DNA of 64,000 bases from Neobacillus sp. YX16 (GTDB lineage Bacteria > Bacillota > Bacilli > Bacillales > Cytobacillaceae), in contig NZ_CP126115.1 in NCBI RefSeq assembly GCF_030123505.1, positions 5,284,001 to 5,348,000 on the forward strand, written 5' to 3'. The notes beneath the pieces are model-generated. The model was not told the origin of the DNA and ran no database searches. It saw only the letters and a program-made list of their open reading frames with translations. This document shows, in pieces, positions 25,405-32,775 of this stretch (positions within the stretch are counted from its first letter, which is position 1; the number at the start of each line of letters is the position of its first letter). Both the position numbers and the translations under genes were made by a program.

Positions 25405-26989
25405 GCACGAATTCTTTTTCAAAATTGCCACCACTCCTGATGAATTCGAACAAATTCATCGCTTAAACTATCAAACCTTTTCAGAAGAAATTCCACAGCA
25501 CAAAAAAAATGAGGAACAAAAGTTAGTGGATGCATTCCATGCTGAAAATACATATATCATTTGTATTAAAGAAAACGAAGTGATTGGTATGGCTGCGATT
25601 CGCGATAATCGGCCATTTTCACTTGATCGAAAAATCGGTCCCGTTGAGCAATCATTGTCATTTCCAGTTAACTCTCCGTGCGAAGTTAGACTATTATCTG
25701 TCAAAAAAGAATATCGAAATGGACGGGTATTTTTAGGGCTCGCGCAGTTTCTAATAAAATATTGCCTAAAAAAAGGGTACGATATTGCTTTTATCTCCGG
25801 AACAGTCCGCCAATTAAAGCTTTACGGTCAATTAGGATTCCAGCCTTTTGCTCAATTAACGGGGAGTGATGAAGCACTCTTTCAGCCTATGTACTTGACG
25901 AAGAAAACGTTTGATGAGTCGATAGCAGGCAGAATCTTACCACCGACCATTCCCTTTTTGCCAGGACCGGTTCAAATCTCGAATAACGTAATGGCAGCCT
26001 TAAGCAAAACCCCGATTTCTCATCGGTCGGACCTGTATAAAGAAAAGCTTGAAAAAGCAAAGAATATTCTTGGTCGTTTGGTTAATAGTAAATATGTTCA
26101 TATTTTCCTAGGCTCTGGAACACTTGCCAATGATGTTGTTGCAGGACAGCTTTCCTTAGAAACTGGACGGGGGCTAATTTTAGCTAATGGAGAATTTGGC
26201 AGCCGTTTAGTAGAACAGGCTAGTAGATTGGGACTGAAGTTCGATGTACTTCAAAAGGATTGGGGACAGGCTTTCACGCGTGAGGAAATTATTGCTGAAT
26301 TATCAGAGGATACGAGTTGGATTTGGGCGGTTCACAGTGAAACTTCCTCTGGTATGCTCAACGATTTGGGTTTGTTGAAGGAAATATCGAAACAAAATGA
26401 ACTCAAGCTTTGCCTGGATTGCATTAGCTCTTTAGGGGCAATGGAAGTAGACTTAGAGGGAGTATTTTTGGCAACAGGTGTTAGTGGAAAGGCCATCCGC
26501 GCTCTGACAGGCCTTTCGTTCGTTTTCCACCACCATGAGGTTCAGCCATCATTAACACTTCCGAAATATCTCGATTTAGGAACCTACATGGCAAAGAAAA
26601 GCATCCCGTTTTCGCAGTCATCTAACCTCCTAGAGGCACTACTGGCAGCATTAGAAGATATTAAGATCGAAACCTTTGAAAAAGTGGTGGCAACACACTC
26701 TTTCTTAAACAATCTGCTTAAACAATTTGGCTTTACCATCATCAGTGAAGAGAACAGCTCACCGATTATTCTCACGATTGAGATACCAAGTTCCATTTCT
26801 TCCGTTGTTGTTGGAGATATTCTATACAACCACGGCTACCAGCTGCACTACGAAAGTGATTATCTACAGCGAAGAAACTGGATTCAGATTGCCTGTATTG
26901 ACCACTATGCAACCTCAGATTTGGAAAAAATGGCTCACCTTCTGAATAGAGTAATAACCTATGAACAAAGTGCCTTACAACAAGCATAA
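25397..26989 (+). CDS. GNAT/acyltransferase-aminotransferase class V fusion
   Basis: 530 residues. The first ~165 form a GNAT-like fold (EVIGMAAIRDNRPF, VRLLSVKKEYRNGRVFLGLA, LKLYGQLGFQPF) resembling N-acyl amino acid synthase/autoinducer-synthase type acyltransferases. Residues ~185-520 are a class V aminotransferase of the alanine-glyoxylate/PhnW type: LPGPVQISNNVM, the FLGSGTLANDVV phosphate-binding loop, CLDCISSLGAMEVD and a candidate PLP lysine in GVSGKAIRAL (~K366). It is translationally coupled to plsY (8-bp overlap) and followed by a strong terminator, so the two genes form an operon. An acyltransferase fused to a transaminase and paired with a phospholipid acyltransferase suggests an amino- or amino-acid-containing lipid. 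The product is unknown. Confidence 0.82.
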   Translation: MSKHEFFFKIATTPDEFEQIHRLNYQTFSEEIPQHKKNEEQKLVDAFHAENTYIICIKENEVIGMAAIRDNRPFSLDRKIGPVEQSLSFPVNSPCEVRLLSVKKEYRNGRVFLGLAQFLIKYCLKKGYDIAFISGTVRQLKLYGQLGFQPFAQLTGSDEALFQPMYLTKKTFDESIAGRILPPTIPFLPGPVQISNNVMAALSKTPISHRSDLYKEKLEKAKNILGRLVNSKYVHIFLGSGTLANDVVAGQLSLETGRGLILANGEFGSRLVEQASRLGLKFDVLQKDWGQAFTREEIIAELSEDTSWIWAVHSETSSGMLNDLGLLKEISKQNELKLCLDCISSLGAMEVDLEGVFLATGVSGKAIRALTGLSFVFHHHEVQPSLTLPKYLDLGTYMAKKSIPFSQSSNLLEALLAALEDIKIETFEKVVATHSFLNNLLKQFGFTIISEENSSPIILTIEIPSSISSVVVGDILYNHGYQLHYESDYLQRRNWIQIACIDHYATSDLEKMAHLLNRVITYEQSALQQA

Positions 26990-27015
26990 GTGAATGGTCA
27001 ATAGAAACAGATTGA

Positions 27016-27055
27016 GTCACTGCCAGAAAAAATCCTGGCAGTGACCTTTTTATTT
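27016..27055 (+). terminator. Intrinsic terminator of the plsY operon
   Basis: Perfect 11-bp arms GTCACTGCCAG/CTGGCAGTGAC with a T-rich tail. Confidence 0.92.
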
Positions 27056-27154
27056 TCGAGTGTCCGCACCAACAGTTCATATAGAATATTTCCTACAACG
27101 TTTTTACATCAACATGTAAACGATAACCCTCCATCCCTTTTAATCCAATACTCG

Positions 27155-27766
27155 TTACTTTTGCACACATGGATTTTCCTCTTTTCTAGAAATCATCAGA
27201 ACTTTACCATTGTCGAGTAAAAATAAATCCGCTAGTGGGGTTTTTATGTATTCCTCATAACGCTTGGACGCAGGAGAAGGAAAATAGGAAAGCAGATGTT
27301 TGGTGTCAACAAGGTGACTAAGTTCGCCATAAACATAAGTGTTGTAACTGCTCCAAGGATAGTCCTCTAACTCATCTACTAGACCCGCCTTTAGCGGATT
27401 CAGATGAATATACTTGCTAACATCGAATTCATAATCAAGGGAATCTAATAATTCGGCTCCATACCGCTTTTCAAATACGTGGCCGCTGTAGTTGTACTTT
27501 TTATTGAAATATTTGGCGTATTTTGTATTGAGGTGGCTCATAAGAATAGTTGGAGAAGTGTCTGAAGTTTGAATCTGGAGGTGTGTGTGATTGGTCATTA
27601 AACAGTAGGTGTGGAGCGTAAATGGAAAACGAACCATTGTTTCTTTTAAAAAGCTAAGATACTTTATTCGATCTTCGTCATCATAAAAAAGCGTAGATTT
27701 CCGATTTCCTCTACATGCAATATGATACTTTGCACCTGGAAACCAAGCGCGGCGTTTTCGACCCAT
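27155..27766 (-). CDS. REP-associated tyrosine transposase (RAYT), IS200-like HUH family
   Basis: 203 residues and single-domain, with the Y1_Tnp signature: AKYHIACRGNRKSTLF, the metal-binding pair H60-x-H62 in LMTNHTHLQIQT, the helix YAKYFNKKYNYSGHVFEKRY carrying candidate nucleophile tyrosines (Y83/Y86/Y91), and KYIHLNPLKAGLV...YPWSSY. Family enzymes cut and rejoin single-stranded DNA at hairpins. RAYTs differ from true insertion sequences by lacking their own left and right ends, and they are linked to dispersed REP palindromes. A type A REP copy lies 146 bp upstream of the start (27912-27955) and a possible fragment GAGTGTCCGC downstream near 27058. ATG 27766 has AGGAG at 8 nt and is preferred over the GTG at 27775, which overlaps it. 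Confidence 0.9.
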   Translation of the reverse strand: MGRKRRAWFPGAKYHIACRGNRKSTLFYDDEDRIKYLSFLKETMVRFPFTLHTYCLMTNHTHLQIQTSDTSPTILMSHLNTKYAKYFNKKYNYSGHVFEKRYGAELLDSLDYEFDVSKYIHLNPLKAGLVDELEDYPWSSYNTYVYGELSHLVDTKHLLSYFPSPASKRYEEYIKTPLADLFLLDNGKVLMISRKEENPCVQK

Positions 27767-27911
27767 AGCGGTCACTCCTAATTAATTGGATTTTGATTGA
27801 TGAAAAATTGGTGAGTTGAAAAGCGGAGAGAATAGATTACATTAAATTATACCATTCGACACCATCCTCCAAATTCCTCCCTCAAAACCACCCAAACAAA
27901 AACTTTATGAC

Positions 27912-27955
27912 TGTCCGCTCCAGGTGGACAGTGTCCACGAGTGGTGACAGGCACC
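27912..27955 (+). repeat. REP-like element 5 (type A), next to the RAYT gene
   Basis: TGTCCGCTCCAGGTGGACA, then GTGTCCACGAGTGGTGACA and GGCACC. It is divergent from the RAYT start and upstream of the lipoprotein at 28026. The rest of the 27767-28025 gap shows nothing else. Confidence 0.9.
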
Positions 27956-28025
27956 AGAAGGTTATGATATTCTTGAATAGAACTGAGTACTCCAGATTTG
28001 CCAAAAACAAAACGGAGGTTTTATT

Positions 28026-28475
28026 TTGAAGAGACTATTGATTGTATTGTCTGCGAGCATGTTATTTTTACTTGGGGGATGTTCTTTCCTTAATGATGCA
28101 CAGGATACGATTACTTATATTAATGAAGCAACTGATTATTTGTCTGCAGCGACTGATTTTGCAAGTGATGCTCCTGCTCTTGCGAAGCAAGCGGTTAGTG
28201 ACATTCAGGCAGCTGAGGATCTCCAGACCATGCTTCAGCAAATGCAGGAAACCGCTCAAGCCTTTAGTGAAATTCAAGCACCCGATATTGCGGCTGAGCT
28301 TCATCAGCAAATTATCGAGCAAAACAGCGTCATTGTAGCTGAAATTGAAACATACTTGACCAATTTTAAAGATGGACTTCTTGATCCTGCTATACTTGAA
28401 AATACTGAGCTGTTTCAATCCGTTCAAGATATCACCAGCATCATTGACCAAATTCAACAGCTCGGTGGTGAATAG
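28026..28475 (+). CDS. Lipoprotein, DUF6376-like
   Basis: 149 residues. The signal peptide ends in the lipobox LLGGC (C19), and an all-helical, Gln/Ala-rich domain follows (YINEATDYLSAATDFASDA, AAELHQQIIEQNSVIVAEI). It matches my memory of the DUF6376 family of Bacillus lipoproteins, whose function is unknown. The TTG start at 28026 has GGAGG about 8 nt upstream. It is followed 30 bp later by a second small lipoprotein gene, and the pair probably shares one transcript and the terminator at 28787. Confidence 0.8.
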   Translation: MKRLLIVLSASMLFLLGGCSFLNDAQDTITYINEATDYLSAATDFASDAPALAKQAVSDIQAAEDLQTMLQQMQETAQAFSEIQAPDIAAELHQQIIEQNSVIVAEIETYLTNFKDGLLDPAILENTELFQSVQDITSIIDQIQQLGGE

Positions 28476-28505
28476 TTCGACTCCACACTAAGGAGGTAGG
28501 GCTAA

Positions 28506-28787
28506 ATGAAAAAATATCTAATCATTTCGTTCATTTTATTTTTCCTCTTACTAACAGGCTGCAATGTTAAAGGTGAATATGATATTAAAGGAACGGTAAT
28601 GGAAGTTGAGAGTAGCAGTATTTTAGTTGAAGATGAAAAATTGGGATTAATCTGGCTCTCACTGCCTGATTTAACCGATGGCCGAGACTTCGAAAAAGGT
28701 CAAAGTGTTACGGTTTGGACGGATGGAAAAGTTCGAGAGTCCTATCCCTTACAAGGCACGGCTTTAAATATTGAGATCATCAAATAG
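28506..28787 (+). CDS. Small lipoprotein, DUF3221-like
   Basis: 93 residues with lipobox LLTGC (C19), then an OB-fold-like beta domain (YDIKGTVMEVESSSILVEDE, GQSVTVWTDGKVRESYPLQG) as in DUF3221/YobA-type proteins. AAGGAGG precedes the ATG at ideal spacing. It is likely the second gene of a lipoprotein pair with 28026. The function is unknown, and the small OB domain suggests binding rather than catalysis. Confidence 0.82.
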   Translation: MKKYLIISFILFFLLLTGCNVKGEYDIKGTVMEVESSSILVEDEKLGLIWLSLPDLTDGRDFEKGQSVTVWTDGKVRESYPLQGTALNIEIIK

Positions 28788-28817
28788 AAAACAGGCTGAC
28801 TCATTCAGCCTGTTTTC
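28787..28817. terminator. Bidirectional terminator between convergent operons
   Basis: GAAAACAGGCTGA/TCAGCCTGTTTTC with a 5-nt loop, between the DUF3221 gene and ykoC read from the other side. Confidence 0.88.
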
Positions 28818-28841
28818 TTTTGCAATCATAATGCTTCGTAT

Positions 28842-29621
28842 TTACAGTTCACCATTATAAAACTGTAAATATCCTAGTTTCCAAGAAATAAAAGCACTGA
28901 GACAGACCGCACCAATCATGAGAATGAAAAAGAGCCAATCGATACGCGATACCGTAATTTCACGGTAGAATATTCGATTTTTTTCTCCAGTGAAGCCTTT
29001 TGATTCCATCGCGAGTGCGGTTCTCTCTGCTTTACGTATTGCACCGGCAAGAAGTGGAATGACGTATCGTTTCAACTGCTTTACTTTTTCAGGTAGGGTT
29101 CGTGCCCGTGCTACGCCCCTGACTCGTTGCGCATTTTGCAGGGTCTGAAACTCCTCCTTGATTAACGGCAGGAAGCGGTATCCGGCCATGATTCCATAGG
29201 CGAGCTTTGGCGGAAGTTTACACTGCTGCATTAGGCTAAGCAGAAAGTCGGTTGGCTTTGTCGTTAACGTAAACATAATGGATAACGTGGCAAAGCTTAA
29301 CACTCGTAAACCAAGTGATGCTCCTCTCTGAAAGCCTTCTGCTGTCAACGTCACGAACCCCCATTGCCAAATCACCGAATCGCCTGCCTGCAGCCGTGGG
29401 AACAGCATTGTTGTCCATACATATATGAACGCGATAAATAAAAACGGAGCGAGTAACAACAGCCATTTTTTTAAAGAAACGCGGCCGAATATAAAGGTGA
29501 CCGTAATTGACCAGAGGATAGTCACAAGCGGTGTAATCGGATCGAAAAACACTGATAATATCAAGATAGAAATGACGATAGCAAATGCTTTTATACTCGG
29601 ATTCACCTCATGTAGCAACAT
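28842..29621 (-). CDS. ykoC: ECF transporter T component YkoC (thiamine/HMP uptake)
   Basis: 259 residues with about five to six membrane helices and the two cytoplasmic Ala-Arg-Gly motifs of EcfT proteins, in RVRGVARARTLPEK and LAGAIRKAERTALAMESKGF, which couple the ATPases to the S component. It overlaps ykoD by 14 bp, as is usual in this operon, and is the last gene of ykoFEDC under the TPP riboswitch at 32495. Confidence 0.92.
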   Translation of the reverse strand: MLLHEVNPSIKAFAIVISILILSVFFDPITPLVTILWSITVTFIFGRVSLKKWLLLLAPFLFIAFIYVWTTMLFPRLQAGDSVIWQWGFVTLTAEGFQRGASLGLRVLSFATLSIMFTLTTKPTDFLLSLMQQCKLPPKLAYGIMAGYRFLPLIKEEFQTLQNAQRVRGVARARTLPEKVKQLKRYVIPLLAGAIRKAERTALAMESKGFTGEKNRIFYREITVSRIDWLFFILMIGAVCLSAFISWKLGYLQFYNGEL

Positions 29622-31227
29622 GAATCTCTCTCCTTACGATTTCATTTTGCAGCTGTTTTCTAAAAGGCAGCTTTAGCCTAGCTCGATCTACGACTTCTGT
29701 GTTTTCCCACAAGCTTTCAGGTGTTCCAGAAAAAATCAGCTCTCCATCATCTAATACATGTACGGTATCAGCATATTGGTCAACCAGCTCCATATCATGG
29801 GTGATCATAAAAACGGCGCCATTCTTTTCATCAAGGACCCTCATGATTTCATATGCGGTGTTAGCATCCTGCCCAAATGTCGGTTCATCCAGGATAAGCA
29901 GCTCTTGTTCATGAACGAGCATGGTTGCCACACTCAGTCGCCGCTTCTGCCCCTGACTAAGGGAAAAAGGATGGGCATTTGCGTGTTTTTCCAGCCCTAT
30001 TTTTTCAAGGATGGCAAGAGCAGATGCCCGATGCTCCAACCCGAAGGCAATTTCCTCATAAACACTGTCAGTGATAAACTGATGCTCAGGATTTTGAAAA
30101 ACGTATCCCAGAAGCTGAAATAAATCCTTCTCCTTCCACTTAGAAAGTGGGACGCCGAGAAAATGAATCTCCCCTTGGGTAAGTGGAATCAGTCCAGCCA
30201 AACATTTTGATAACGTCGTTTTCCCCGAACCATTGGCACCAACCAGTGCAGTCAGTTCTCCTTTATGAATCGTCAGACTAATATTTTTCAAGTGTCCGCG
30301 AGCAGAAAGACCACTGACTTCGAGGATGGGTTCGCTTTTGGAACTGGTTTTGATTTCTTTTTTTAAAAAAGCATCTGGATCCTTCAGCCCTGACAGTAAT
30401 TCATGATTTCGGAGCGGAAGTTGCTCCCCTTTATACACACCAGCATTCTTTGCTGTTATGGCTGCCTCTACTACCTTTGGCAGCCAAATGCCTTCCTTTT
30501 TTAAAAAAGGAGCAAATTCTCCAAAACATTGTTCAGGCGTGCCATCGAAAAGGATCGTCGCGCTAGAATCTAGGACAAGGCAGCGGTCAATCAGCTCCAC
30601 CCAATCGTCAAGCTTATGTTCAACGACGATCAGCGTAAACGAGCGCTCTTTCTTTAAACGAGAGATGGTATCTACCAGGTCTGAGCTTGACAGCGGATCT
30701 AGGTTAGCCGTCGGTTCATCAAGAATGATAACCTCAGGCTGGAGAACCAAGACACAAGCAATCGCCAGCTTCTGCTTTTGCCCTCCAGATAGGGTATGAA
30801 TGGTACTCTTTTTTTCAGCCTGCAGGCCCACCAATTCTAATGCACGATCAATCTTTGCTTCCATCTCAGTCCGTGGGACATGGAAATTCTCCAAGCCAAA
30901 CGCTACTTCCTCCTCAACCGTCAGCATACAGAATTGGCTTTCTGGATCTTGAAAGACAATCCCTATTTTTTGGTTGAGCTCACCGGGTTTAAAATCATCA
31001 AGCTTCTTTCCCTCAAACGAGAGGTCCCCCTTCAATACCCCGTCCACCGCTTCTGGATATAACTTGTTGAGACAGAAAGCAAGCGTACTTTTCCCCGAAC
31101 CGCTTGGGCCTAGAAGTAACAGTGATTGATTTCTTTCAATCGAAAAGGTTAAGTCTGTAAAAATATCGACCTCTTCATAGCTGAATCCCAGCCCGTCCGC
31201 CTTAATCTGAGGTTCAAACGGTGACAT
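29608..31227 (-). CDS. ykoD: ECF transporter duplicated ATPase YkoD
   Basis: 539 residues with two fused ABC ATPase halves. Half 1 has Walker A GPSGSGKST (~40), signature LSGGQKQKLAIA and Walker B VIILDEPTANLD. Half 2 has GANGSGKTT (~330), the degenerate signature FSLSQGQKRRLSVA and LLILDEPTFGQD. One polypeptide thus supplies both ATPase subunits of the energy-coupling factor. It overlaps ykoE (14 bp) and ykoC (14 bp), implying translational coupling. Together with YkoC and YkoE it powers uptake of hydroxymethylpyrimidine/thiamine precursors. Confidence 0.93.
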   Translation of the reverse strand: MSPFEPQIKADGLGFSYEEVDIFTDLTFSIERNQSLLLLGPSGSGKSTLAFCLNKLYPEAVDGVLKGDLSFEGKKLDDFKPGELNQKIGIVFQDPESQFCMLTVEEEVAFGLENFHVPRTEMEAKIDRALELVGLQAEKKSTIHTLSGGQKQKLAIACVLVLQPEVIILDEPTANLDPLSSSDLVDTISRLKKERSFTLIVVEHKLDDWVELIDRCLVLDSSATILFDGTPEQCFGEFAPFLKKEGIWLPKVVEAAITAKNAGVYKGEQLPLRNHELLSGLKDPDAFLKKEIKTSSKSEPILEVSGLSARGHLKNISLTIHKGELTALVGANGSGKTTLSKCLAGLIPLTQGEIHFLGVPLSKWKEKDLFQLLGYVFQNPEHQFITDSVYEEIAFGLEHRASALAILEKIGLEKHANAHPFSLSQGQKRRLSVATMLVHEQELLILDEPTFGQDANTAYEIMRVLDEKNGAVFMITHDMELVDQYADTVHVLDDGELIFSGTPESLWENTEVVDRARLKLPFRKQLQNEIVRREIHVAT

Positions 31228-31795
31228 TGCGCTTGTGTTCCTTTCCTAATGGAAAACTGTTTAAGGCTCCTGTTTTTGCAAGGCCTTCACTTAAATACTT
31301 ACCAAGTAAACCAGCGAGCAATGCTCCACTCACAAGGCGGACAAAGAACATTGCAGTCACATAGCCTGGCGACAGAGCGGCAAATCCTGAGACATAAAAG
31401 CCCCAAGCAAAGCTAAATACGGATGAACCCATCCCTGCTGCCATCAATACCCAGGTCGAATAATTTTTCCATTTCGTTGCAGCAAAAACTGCTTCCGCAC
31501 CTAAACCTTGGATCATACCGGAGATGATCAACTGTGGTCCAACCGCGTTTCCAAGCATAACCTCCACCGTCGCAGCCACAGTTTCTGAAAGAAAAGCAGC
31601 ACCCGGCTTGCGGATAATATAAGCAGCAATAATCGAAACAATAAACCAAATTCCAAAAATAATATCATAGCCAATCAAACCAAATAGACCGAAAAGAACA
31701 TTACCGAGTTGAAGGAACAACAGATAGACGACAGCAAAAACAACGGCTAGTACGGATAAAACAATAACCTCACGGAGTTTCCATTTTGCGAGCAT
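31214..31795 (-). CDS. ykoE: ECF transporter S component YkoE
   Basis: 193 residues and six hydrophobic segments of an S component (NVLFGLFGLIGYDIIFGIWF, RKPGAAFLSETVAATVEVML, GMIQGLGAEAVFA). It binds the substrate, hydroxymethylpyrimidine or thiamine, in the membrane. The ATG directly follows the ykoF stop codon (TAA-ATG), with AGGGGGAT as the ribosome-binding site inside ykoF, so the genes are coupled. Confidence 0.92.
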   Translation of the reverse strand: MLAKWKLREVIVLSVLAVVFAVVYLLFLQLGNVLFGLFGLIGYDIIFGIWFIVSIIAAYIIRKPGAAFLSETVAATVEVMLGNAVGPQLIISGMIQGLGAEAVFAATKWKNYSTWVLMAAGMGSSVFSFAWGFYVSGFAALSPGYVTAMFFVRLVSGALLAGLLGKYLSEGLAKTGALNSFPLGKEHKRNVTV

Positions 31796-32395
31796 TTATT
31801 TATCCCCCTTTTTTGAAGGACTGTTCGCAGACATCACAACAGTCATTACAATATGTGTAGAATCGCTGTCGTGCGCACCTTGGAAGGCATCCTCTAACGT
31901 TTTAAACACCTTGTTCGCATCGCCATCAAGCCTTGAGGCATAGTGAACACCTTTTGTAAAAGTTCCCTGTTCTTGAGCAAGTTTACACTGGTCCACAATT
32001 ACATTCATATAGGTTGGAATACCCATTGGGTATAGCGCAAATTGAACAGCAACCTCTTGCTGAATCTGCAGCGATTTTTCCTCATTTAGTCGATCTGAGT
32101 TTTCGGATAGATAAACATCGCCGGCAGAATCTCCCGGACAGCCATTTGAAAAGGTAGCTTGCAGCACAACATGATCACCGTTTTTTGATGATTCTAGGAA
32201 AATAGCTTTCACTACATCAAAAACATGCTCGGACCTGCCTCTTACACATGTACTCACATCGTCCGACTCCATCCAAACCTTTGAAGTATCCACTTCCTCT
32301 AATGCTGATAGAATAATATCTACAAACCTATCAGACATTGGATAAATCGAAAAACGTGCCCCTGTAATTTCACTCGTACCACAAAAATTAGACAT
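31796..32395 (-). CDS. ykoF: Thiamine/HMP-binding protein YkoF
   Basis: 199 residues, two repeats of the YkoF ferredoxin-like fold (CGTSEITGARFSIYPMSDRF and IQQEVAVQFALYPMGIPTY), soluble and cytoplasmic. YkoF proteins bind thiamine and HMP and may hand substrate to the pathway or buffer it. The longest frame begins at a TTG at 32428 inside the riboswitch terminator. AGGGGGAA lies about 7 nt before the ATG at 32395, which I chose. It is the first gene of the riboswitch-controlled ykoFEDC operon. Confidence 0.92.
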   Translation of the reverse strand: MSNFCGTSEITGARFSIYPMSDRFVDIILSALEEVDTSKVWMESDDVSTCVRGRSEHVFDVVKAIFLESSKNGDHVVLQATFSNGCPGDSAGDVYLSENSDRLNEEKSLQIQQEVAVQFALYPMGIPTYMNVIVDQCKLAQEQGTFTKGVHYASRLDGDANKVFKTLEDAFQGAHDSDSTHIVMTVVMSANSPSKKGDK

Positions 32396-32425
32396 CAAAA
32401 AATTCCCCCTATCGTTATTTGGCAA

Positions 32426-32455
32426 CAAAAAAACTGCATCCCATGGGAATGCAGT
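32426..32455 (-). terminator. Riboswitch-controlled terminator upstream of ykoF
   Basis: ACTGCATTCCCATGGGATG hairpin closing with CAGT and followed by seven T on the minus strand. It lies between the TPP aptamer and ykoF, so ligand binding should favour termination. Confidence 0.88.
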
Positions 32456-32494
32456 CGAATCATATCAAGGTTGACCTAACGATAATCTTCTCCT

Positions 32495-32577
32495 GCACTT
32501 CCCCACGCTAGTATTATCTAGATCGGGTCATAAGGGTCGGACAAACGTCCTCTCAGCCAGAAAAGCTCCCCTAGTGC
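32495..32577 (-). ncRNA. TPP (THI-box) riboswitch
   Basis: On the minus strand the conserved TPP aptamer core is present: GGGGAGC, then GGCTGAGAGGA, GACCC, and CCCGATCTAGATAATACTAG followed by CGTGGGGAAGTGC. The ends GCAC/GTGC form stem P1. It sits ahead of ykoFEDC, and thiamine pyrophosphate would turn the transporter off. Confidence 0.95.
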
Positions 32578-32652
32578 AAAAACCGTATGCAATTTTTATT
32601 GTTGGCTTAATACTAAGATAAATTTTCCATCTTGTAAAGGGCGTTGTTTTTT

Positions 32653-32725
32653 GGTGCCTGTCACCATAGCCTTTGGCTATGGTGACAGGCACCGCTCGTG
32701 GACAGTGTCCACCTCAGGCGGACAA
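32653..32725 (-). repeat. REP-like element 6, with complete inverted pair (mirror of element 1)
   Basis: Arms at 32653-32671 and 32675-32693 pair perfectly over 19 bp, with the inner stem ATAGCC/GGCTAT, and then comes the type A module in reverse (GCTCGTGGACAGTGTCC, ACCTCAGGCGGACA). It lies between the riboswitch and the PHP gene terminator. Confidence 0.92.
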
Positions 32726-32733
32726 TTTATATC

Positions 32734-32773
32734 AAAAAAGTGGAAAGAGCATTCCTACTCTTTCCACTTTTTT
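32734..32773. terminator. Terminator of the 2000-residue PHP protein gene
   Basis: AAAAAAGTGGAAAGAG/CTCTTTCCACTTTTTT with an 8-nt loop, 3 nt beyond the stop. The symmetric A/T flanks allow it to work in both directions. Confidence 0.9.
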
Positions 32774-32775
32774 AC

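Noticed and set aside
27155..27766. Complete IS200/IS605 insertion sequence
   Set aside because: No tnpB/iscB gene and no left/right-end hairpins bounding the gene; the protein signature is that of RAYT.
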